Source of the DNA: Micavibrio sp. UBA6145
Lineage (GTDB): Bacteria > Pseudomonadota > Alphaproteobacteria > Micavibrionales > UBA1664
DNA length: 6,846 nt
Reading direction: 5' to 3'
NCBI GenBank assembly: GCA_002423205.1
Contig: DIUZ01000018.1
Location: 1-6,846, forward strand
A program made the translations under genes and the position numbers. This document shows, piece after piece, positions 1-5,593 of this stretch (the stretch's first letter is position 1; each line of letters opens with the position of its first letter). The notes under the pieces are model-generated. The model was given only the letters and a program-made list of their open reading frames with translations. It was not told the origin of the DNA and searched no databases.

Positions 1-3000
1 CGCCAACCGACGGCCAGACCGTCACTTGCACCGCCACCGATAATACCGGCGTCAGCGCACCCGCCGCAACCGGCGTACAGATTGATGTTGATACCGGCGC
101 AGATGTCACAACCGCTGGCACGACGGTTGAACTGGGCAGCAACGCCACCATTAACATCGATACAGGCGGTCAGGTTGTCTCAACCGGCGGCACGTCACTC
201 ATCACCGGCGGCAATTCCACGATCAACATCAACGGCACACTGCGAAGCGATGCGGGTACTGCATATACCTACAACGGCAATGCCGGTGAAACACTGGACA
301 TGACCATTGGCGGCACGGTCACCGGCAATGTGGACCTGGGCGCAAGCGATGCGAATTTCACCCTTCTGTCTGGCAGCACGGTCACCGGCACGGTCACCGC
401 CAACGGTGCCAGCGACCGTTTCATTCTTGGCGGTATCGTTGACGGCGCGTTTGATGTCAGCACGCTGGGTGCCGGCTATAACGGGTTTGAAAGCTTCGAA
501 AAAACCGGCACCAGTACATGGGCCCTGTCAGGCACCGGAACATACACGACCGGCACCACCATCAGCGGCGGCACGATCAGCGCGGGCTCAACCGACAACC
601 TCGGTTCAAACACTGCCGGTAATACCATTGCGATGTCAGGTGGCGGCGCGCTTCTCTACACCGGTGCATTTAACTCCGCCCGTAACATGACCATCGGTAC
701 AGGCGGCGGCACGATCGACACAAACGGATTCAACACCACCATAACCGGTGTCATTTCCGGCGCGGGCCGTGTGACCAAGACGGGCGCAGGCACGCTGACA
801 TTATCTGCCACCAACACCTTCACCGGCGGCCTGTCTATTTCCGGCGGCACCGTCATCGCAGGTAACACGGCGCATCTTGGGTCCAACGTGGCCGGTAACT
901 CCATCGCCATCACCAATGGCGGCATATTGCAATACAGCGCGGCGTTCAACTCCGCCCGCGCCATGTCTTTCGGCGCCGGTGGCGGCACCATCAATACCAA
1001 TGGGTTTAACAGTACGATCTCCGGCGCTTTATCCGGCGCGGGCCTGATCACCAAGGCAGGAACCGGCAACCTCACCCTGACCGGCACCAACACTTTCACC
1101 GGCGGCCTGACCATCACCGGCGGTACGGTTATCGCCAACAATTCCGCGCGCCTGGGCAGCAACACTGCCGCTAACACAATCACATTGAACGGCGGCGCAC
1201 TGCAATTCGGTGCGGCGTTCACATCGGCCCGCAACATGGTGATAGACGCGGGCAATGGCACCATCAATTCCGGCACATTCGCCAACACCATTTCCGGCAT
1301 CATCTCCGGCGCTGGCACACTGACCAAATCCGGCACTGGCACGCTCACCCTGACCGGCGCGAACACATTCACCGGCGGGCTGAACATCACCGCCGGTACG
1401 ATCAGCGCAAACAGCACGGCGCGCCTTGGCGCGAATACGGCCGCCAACACCATCGCCCTGACCAATGGCGGCACGCTTCTTTATACGGCCGCGTTCGACT
1501 CCGCACGCAACATGACCGTAGGTGCCGGCGGCGGCACAATCAACACGGGTACATTCAACACCACACTGTCCGGCGATATTTCCGGCGCTGGCACGCTGAC
1601 CAAATCCGGCACCGGCACCATGACCCTGACTGGCGCAAACACATTCAGCAACCTGACATTAAACGCGGGCACGGTTGTCATGAACGGCACCGGGACCGTT
1701 GCCACCGCCGTCAACAACGGCGCAACCCTGCTCGGCACCGGCACCACCGGCAACGTCACTGTTAACAACGGCGGCCGCGTTGCCGGCGGCAATTCCATCG
1801 GAACGCTTAACGTCAACGGCACTGTCAGTTTTGCCAGCGGCGCGCAATATGACGTTGAATACGACGCTGCCACCGCTGACCGCATTACCGCAACCGGTGC
1901 CGTCACAATTGATAATGGCGCGGTTCTGAACATCATCGGCTCCGGTGCCGCCGGCACGTACCAGCCCAATACGGTTTATACAATTCTCTCCGGCTCCGCC
2001 GTCACCGGCACGTTCGGCACGGTCAACAGCAACCTGGTCTTCCTGACCGCAACACAAACCAATACCGGGACTGCACTGACCCTCAACCTTGCGCGCAACA
2101 ACACAAGCTTTGCCGACGTTGCCCTTAACGAACAACAAAAAGATGTGGCGCGCGCCGTCACCGCGCTGGGCACAGGCAACCCCGTATTCGAGGCGTTCAC
2201 AAGCCTGACCGCCCAGCAGGCGCAGGATGCCATGGACGACCTGTCCGGCCAGCATAATGCCGGCGTCGCCACCGCGATGGCGCAAAGCACAGGTTTTGTT
2301 CAAAGCATGCTGACCACACACATGAACGCGCTTTCACATGACGGCCGTACCGGCGACACCGCCGCCCTCATCTCTGCGCAAGACCCGGCCATGTACACGG
2401 CTGCCTATCTTGAACCGGCGGCGGGCATGCGTTCTGCCCGCGCATGGATGCAGATGATCGGCTCACAGGGCCGCAGCGATGCAAACCACACCCGCGGCAC
2501 GCCGGAACAAAAACGCCATTCCTACGGCGGTGTTGCGGGCATCGACCTGCCGTTCCAGAAAGGGTTTATCGGTTTTGTCGCAGGGTATGAGCGCGGCGAA
2601 ATCACCACCAATAGCCAGGGCGCATCGTCAGACATCGACAATTATCACCTCGGCGGTTACGCCACCTCGCCCGTCGCCGGCGGCATGACGGTCTCGGGCG
2701 CTATCAACGGCACCTATCACAGTATCGAAACGCAACGCCGCATCACGTTTGGCGGTGCTGACTTCGCGCCACAGGGCGACACAGGCGCATGGACCGCCAG
2801 CGCCTTCGCACAGATCAGCAAACCCATGGCGCTCCACGGCTTCGCTGTCGAACCATTCGCCGGTATCAGCCTGATGTATAACAACATGAACGGTTACAGC
2901 GAAACCGGCGGCGGCGGTGCCGGCCTGACGGTTGCCGATTACAGCGCGACAAACACCGCCACCCTCATCGGAACGCGTTTTGGTAAAATGATCAATCTCG

Positions 3001-3266
3001 ACGGCAGCATATTCAACCTGACCGCAAGCCTGGGCTGGCAGCATATGTTCGGCGATATGGACGGACGGATCACGCAGAATTTCACAGGCAGCGCGACCAC
3101 CTTCTCCGCCTTTGCCGCCGCGCGCGCACGTGACGCCGCCGTTGTATCACTGGGTGCCGATGCCAACATCAACGACATCATCATGGCGTATCTTGGCTAT
3201 GACGGCGCGTACTCGTCCGATAACCGCGATCACGGTTTCCGCATTGGCCTTAAACTGCAATTTTAG
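1..3266 (+). CDS. Autotransporter with PATR-type beta-helix passenger and C-terminal outer-membrane barrel (5' partial)
   Basis: This is a type Va autotransporter: the C-terminal barrel inserts in the outer membrane and carries the passenger to the cell surface. The frame (codons start at position 3) has no stop back to the left edge, so the first in-frame ATG at 300 is internal; about 1087 codons are visible. The first residues, with TVTCTATDNTGV, resemble the segment that often follows the signal peptide in this class, so the missing 5' part may be short (inference). Order seen: Gly/Thr/Asn/Ser-rich passenger; tandem repeats at 498-1598; pre-barrel module with GGNSIGTLNV at about 1785-2096; helical linker from about 2097 to 2430 (NEQQKDVARAV, QDAMDDLSGQ); then a barrel of roughly 275 residues from about SARAWMQM to the final GLKLQF, whose terminal Phe suits recognition by the BAM machinery. 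I saw only one Cys. The passenger shows no protease triad or other catalytic motif, so adhesion or surface structure is likelier than an enzyme. The gene converges on dgkA. Confidence 0.93.
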   Translation, partial: PTDGQTVTCTATDNTGVSAPAATGVQIDVDTGADVTTAGTTVELGSNATINIDTGGQVVSTGGTSLITGGNSTININGTLRSDAGTAYTYNGNAGETLDMTIGGTVTGNVDLGASDANFTLLSGSTVTGTVTANGASDRFILGGIVDGAFDVSTLGAGYNGFESFEKTGTSTWALSGTGTYTTGTTISGGTISAGSTDNLGSNTAGNTIAMSGGGALLYTGAFNSARNMTIGTGGGTIDTNGFNTTITGVISGAGRVTKTGAGTLTLSATNTFTGGLSISGGTVIAGNTAHLGSNVAGNSIAITNGGILQYSAAFNSARAMSFGAGGGTINTNGFNSTISGALSGAGLITKAGTGNLTLTGTNTFTGGLTITGGTVIANNSARLGSNTAANTITLNGGALQFGAAFTSARNMVIDAGNGTINSGTFANTISGIISGAGTLTKSGTGTLTLTGANTFTGGLNITAGTISANSTARLGANTAANTIALTNGGTLLYTAAFDSARNMTVGAGGGTINTGTFNTTLSGDISGAGTLTKSGTGTMTLTGANTFSNLTLNAGTVVMNGTGTVATAVNNGATLLGTGTTGNVTVNNGGRVAGGNSIGTLNVNGTVSFASGAQYDVEYDAATADRITATGAVTIDNGAVLNIIGSGAAGTYQPNTVYTILSGSAVTGTFGTVNSNLVFLTATQTNTGTALTLNLARNNTSFADVALNEQQKDVARAVTALGTGNPVFEAFTSLTAQQAQDAMDDLSGQHNAGVATAMAQSTGFVQSMLTTHMNALSHDGRTGDTAALISAQDPAMYTAAYLEPAAGMRSARAWMQMIGSQGRSDANHTRGTPEQKRHSYGGVAGIDLPFQKGFIGFVAGYERGEITTNSQGASSDIDNYHLGGYATSPVAGGMTVSGAINGTYHSIETQRRITFGGADFAPQGDTGAWTASAFAQISKPMALHGFAVEPFAGISLMYNNMNGYSETGGGGAGLTVADYSATNTATLIGTRFGKMINLDGSIFNLTASLGWQHMFGDMDGRITQNFTGSATTFSAFAAARARDAAVVSLGADANINDIIMAYLGYDGAYSSDNRDHGFRIGLKLQF
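498..1661 (+). repeat. Tandem in-frame repeats of about 92 codons in the autotransporter passenger
   Basis: Four direct repeats run head to tail at 498-773, 774-1049, 1050-1322 and 1323-1598 (276, 276, 273 and 276 bp), and the opening of a fifth runs from 1599 to about 1661 before the pattern dissolves. Each unit opens with a PATR-like segment (TKSGTGTLTLTGANTFTGG in the fourth), then an A-x-LGSNTA-x-NTI block, then an AF-x-SARNM block, then GGGTINT and SGAGTLT. Every unit is a whole number of codons, so gain or loss of a unit would preserve the frame. The 273-bp unit lacks one codon. The structure expected from the family is several beta-helix coils per unit; I have not modelled it. Confidence 0.9.
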
Positions 3267-3622
3267 AAAAGCACAAGCGCCCAGACCAGCAGGAAGTTCA
3301 GGATAGCGATTAACACCGCCGCGCTGCCAACATCCTTGGTCTTTTTGGCCAGGTCATGACGTTCGGCCTTTGTGGCGTAATCGGTAATTGCCTCCAGCCC
3401 ACAATTAAGCAGCTCCAGCGACAGGACGACCAGCCACGATCCGGCCAGCAGCGCACGCTCACCCCCCGTATCGCCCAGGTAAAGGGCCAGCGGCACGATC
3501 AGTACCGACAAAAGCACTTCCAGTGTAAAAGGCGCGTCCTGCCGGAAGGCGGCGATCAGCCCGTCGCGGCTGTAACCATACGCCTTATACAGGCGGATCA
3601 GTTCTGTCCTGACGATGTTCAT
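3263..3622 (-). CDS. dgkA: Diacylglycerol kinase (DgkA)
   Basis: A small integral inner-membrane kinase that uses MgATP to phosphorylate diacylglycerol to phosphatidic acid. At 119 residues it is close to E. coli DgkA (122). An N-terminal amphipathic part carries KAYGYSRDGL, matching KAAGYSWKGL of E. coli, and three hydrophobic segments lie at about 34-50, 56-75 and 98-118. The active-site block LELLNCGLEAITD (residues 69-81) retains the catalytic Glu (E70), N73 and E77; KTKDVGSAAVLIAI (94-107) retains the Lys-Asp pair (K96, D97). D29 sits where E. coli has the metal-associated E28, a conservative change. The frame extends 14 codons further upstream, but homology starts at MNIVRTEL and its ATG overlaps the stop of the preceding gene as ATGA, so 3622 was chosen. 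No good Shine-Dalgarno precedes it, which fits translational coupling. The 3' end overlaps the convergent autotransporter stop. Confidence 0.95.
   Translation of the reverse strand: MNIVRTELIRLYKAYGYSRDGLIAAFRQDAPFTLEVLLSVLIVPLALYLGDTGGERALLAGSWLVVLSLELLNCGLEAITDYATKAERHDLAKKTKDVGSAAVLIAILNFLLVWALVLF
3619..3622 (-). promoter_or_regulatory. ATGA stop-start overlap coupling the transferase gene to dgkA
   Basis: On the minus strand the last A of the upstream Lys codons is followed by TGA, and the dgkA ATG shares its last two bases with that stop, giving ATGA. The bases just upstream (GTGGTGAAAAA) are a weak ribosome-binding site, so re-initiation by ribosomes finishing the transferase is the likely route. 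This would keep kinase output tied to transferase output. Confidence 0.8.
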
Positions 3623-5532
3623 TTTTTCACCACGGTAGGAATACGCTTCATGCGCTCTTTCCATCCTGACGCATACTGATAATACGTCACTGTATCCGTC
3701 AGCAGCGTGTAGTCGACCTTATGCGCGCCCATTGTTTCTTCGCCGTCAAAAAATTCTGATTTTTCAAGCGGCTCAAGGATCGTCAGCTGCCCATCTTCGA
3801 TATAGGCCAGCTTCTGGTAATTACTGATGAAGGCATGCGCATTCTCCGCCTCATCCGCATCATTCAGCAAATCCTCGCCGTAAAACTTGGTGTAGTAACT
3901 GAAATTCAGAATACCAAGCAGAACGGGTGCCACGTCGATCTGACTGGATGTGAGCGTGTATTCCTGCGGCTTGATGAAGCCCGGCGCATAAAAAATCGCG
4001 GGGATGTGATATTTTTGAGGGCTCAGATCAATCTTGCCGCCCGCGCCAGCCGTATGGTCGGCCACAAATACGAACACGGTGTCCTTGAACCACGGCCTGT
4101 TCTTCGCAGCAGCCAGAAACTGGCCGACCGCGTAATCCGCATATTTCGCACCAGCCTTGCGCCCGCCGTCCTTGGCGGGAATACCTGGCAATCCTTGCGG
4201 AAAGGTAAAGGGCCTGTGGTTGGATGTTGTCATCACCTCGTACATGAATGGTTGTTTTTTCGCATACGCGGCATCCGCCTGTTTCATGACCTGCCGGTAC
4301 AGATCTTCATCCGACACGCCCCAGACGTTGGAAAACGTGACTTCGGACTCCAGAAAATCCGTACGGTCGACGATACGAAAACCATTCCCTGCAAAAAATG
4401 CATTCATATTGTCGAAATAGCCATGCCCGCCATAAATAAACGCGGTGTCATAGCCTCGGTCCTGAAACACGAAGCCGAGCGAAAACAGGTTTTCATTACC
4501 TGGCCTGCGCACGATCGACTGCCCCGGTGTCGGCGGCACAGACAGAGTAATAGCCTCAAGCCCGCGGACCGTTCGCGTGCCGGTCGCATACATATTGCTG
4601 AAGAACAGACCCGTCTTGGTCATGGCGTCCATATTGGGTGTCAGTTCATTCGGATTGCCAAAGCGCGTCATGAAATCCGCACTCATACTTTCCATCACAA
4701 CCACGACAACATTTTTGTGCAGCTCCGGCCCTTCACGTTTGATAACGCGGGTAATATCTTCAGGGTCGTCGCTGACAAAATCGTTTTCGTCTTCCTCCAG
4801 CAATTCGCGCATTTTCATGGCAATCTGCTTTTCGTCCCGCGTGATATAAAATTTACGATAATCCAGCTCATTATTTCTGTAGGCAGAAAACAGGTTATAC
4901 GTCCCATTCATCGACACTTCCTGAATGGCCTGATTGGAACTTAGCTGCACCTGCCCCGGGTTGATAACGAACAGCATCAGGATAGGCAGGGCGGCCAGGG
5001 CAAGCCCGCCGGTCCGTCCCGCACCCGTCTCGCCGTAAAGGCGCAGGGTTTTGCGCAAAGACCAGACAATGGAAACCGTAATAACGGCAATCCCCGCCAG
5101 CAGCGGATTAATTGGATACGATTCCCGGATATTGCCGATCACTTCGGTTGTATAAACAAGATAATCAACCGCGATAAAATTGAACCGCGCGCTGAATTCG
5201 TCCCAGAAGAAAAATTCCGATACAGCTGTGAACAGCCACGTATAGGTAAATGCAGACAGCAGGACCAGCCGCGCAATATACAGTGTGCGTCCCTGCCACG
5301 CCTGCGGACGGACCAGCAGGTGAATGATCAAAACCGGTAAAAGAAAAAACCCGAGAACCTGAAGATCGAATACAAATCCCCACGCGAACATGGCCGGCCA
5401 TTGCCACCACGCCATTTCACCGGCCTGGGCACTGTAAACCAAAAGCCCGATACGGGTTAAAAACGTAATGATCAGATATGTGATCGAAAACGGAAAAATC
5501 AGACGCAGCCAGGGTAGGAAGGATTTGGGCAT
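3619..5532 (-). CDS. LTA-synthase-family membrane phosphoglycerol (or related) transferase, sulfatase fold
   Basis: A 637-residue inner-membrane enzyme of the lipoteichoic-acid-synthase/sulfatase type. About five hydrophobic segments (roughly 11-33, 46-74, 84-106, 142-158 and 176-191) precede an extracytoplasmic catalytic domain from about residue 270. Between the third and fourth segments is the block FFFWDEFSARFNFIAVDYLV, typical of the proteobacterial members. Catalytic-domain landmarks are NVVVVVMESMSADFM with metal-ligand E281, ATGTRTVRGLEA with T321 as probable nucleophile, FDNMNAFFAGNGF (373-385), WGVSDEDLY (404-412), H439 in SNHRPF, and the D492-H493 metal pair in VADHTAG. Family members move a headgroup from phosphatidylglycerol (or phosphatidylethanolamine in EptA-type relatives) to a periplasmic acceptor, releasing diacylglycerol. 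Linkage to dgkA supports this chemistry. The acceptor and exact donor cannot be read from sequence; a periplasmic glucan or other envelope glycan is possible. EptA is less likely because the TRTVRGLEA and FDNMNAFF blocks are of the LtaS-like branch. Confidence 0.9.
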   Translation of the reverse strand: MPKSFLPWLRLIFPFSITYLIITFLTRIGLLVYSAQAGEMAWWQWPAMFAWGFVFDLQVLGFFLLPVLIIHLLVRPQAWQGRTLYIARLVLLSAFTYTWLFTAVSEFFFWDEFSARFNFIAVDYLVYTTEVIGNIRESYPINPLLAGIAVITVSIVWSLRKTLRLYGETGAGRTGGLALAALPILMLFVINPGQVQLSSNQAIQEVSMNGTYNLFSAYRNNELDYRKFYITRDEKQIAMKMRELLEEDENDFVSDDPEDITRVIKREGPELHKNVVVVVMESMSADFMTRFGNPNELTPNMDAMTKTGLFFSNMYATGTRTVRGLEAITLSVPPTPGQSIVRRPGNENLFSLGFVFQDRGYDTAFIYGGHGYFDNMNAFFAGNGFRIVDRTDFLESEVTFSNVWGVSDEDLYRQVMKQADAAYAKKQPFMYEVMTTSNHRPFTFPQGLPGIPAKDGGRKAGAKYADYAVGQFLAAAKNRPWFKDTVFVFVADHTAGAGGKIDLSPQKYHIPAIFYAPGFIKPQEYTLTSSQIDVAPVLLGILNFSYYTKFYGEDLLNDADEAENAHAFISNYQKLAYIEDGQLTILEPLEKSEFFDGEETMGAHKVDYTLLTDTVTYYQYASGWKERMKRIPTVVKK

Positions 5533-5535
5533 AAG

Positions 5536-5544
5536 CCCCCCTTT
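5536..5544 (-). promoter_or_regulatory. Shine-Dalgarno for the LtaS-like gene
   Basis: The minus strand reads AAAGGGGGG, then CTT, then ATG. The purine run gives good anti-SD pairing (AAGGGG core) at a normal distance, supporting 5532 as the start. The protein beginning MPKSFLPWLR leads straight into the first membrane segment, as expected. Confidence 0.7.
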
Positions 5545-5556
5545 CGTTCAGGCGAC

Positions 5557-5584
5557 ATGATAAGCCCACACGCAGGATGTTCAA
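5557..5584 (-). promoter_or_regulatory. Candidate sigma-70-like promoter for the transferase-dgkA pair
   Basis: In the 61-bp gap the minus strand carries TTGAAC (5584-5579), a 16-bp spacer, then TATCAT (5562-5557), matching 4/6 and 5/6 of the standard -35 and -10 hexamers. Transcription would start near 5550 and leave a leader of about 17 nt that contains the Shine-Dalgarno. The -35 box lies just past the ABC-F stop. Such matches arise by chance, and alphaproteobacterial promoters can be looser, so this is a candidate only. Confidence 0.4.
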
Positions 5585-5593
5585 GAGCGCGTA

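Larger units (their letters stand above)
5533..5593. other. Only intergenic gap in the window (61 bp)
   Basis: The gap separates the ABC-F stop from the transferase start, both on the minus strand. Besides the candidate promoter and Shine-Dalgarno it holds an 8-bp direct repeat (plus strand ATAAGCCC at 5531-5538 and 5560-5567, 29 bp apart start to start). I see no stable hairpin followed by a T-run, so no intrinsic terminator for the ABC-F gene; read-through into the transferase is possible. Confidence 0.6.

Noticed and set aside
498..1661. The repeat block as a CRISPR array or satellite
   Set aside because: The units are long, contiguous, codon-phased and encode a known passenger repeat type; there are no unique spacers between short repeats.
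656..1969. Two long minus-strand open frames opposite the passenger repeats
   Set aside because: Their repetitive Val/Pro/Ala-rich translations mirror the Gly/Thr/Asn codons of the repeats in reverse. They have no domain, and the plus strand codes for a clear autotransporter.
2097..2102. Asn-Asn at the passenger/linker border as an autoproteolytic cleavage site
   Set aside because: SPATE-type cleavage occurs at Asn-Asn inside the barrel pore within a longer conserved context that is absent here; this pair lies about 110 residues before the barrel and may be chance.
3240..3290. Intrinsic terminator between the convergent genes
   Set aside because: TTTTAGAAAA is a short near-palindrome with no GC-rich stem and no adequate T-run.
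3623..3664. A longer dgkA start 14 codons upstream
   Set aside because: The extra residues (MERAHEAYSYRGEK) lie inside the transferase gene, have no match in DgkA, and would replace a neat ATGA junction with a long overlap.
3835..4944. A 369-codon plus-strand open frame
   Set aside because: It lies wholly antisense to the LtaS-like gene, whose translation shows clear family motifs throughout. The plus-strand translation is rich in Arg, His and Ile with no recognisable domain, so it is a shadow frame.
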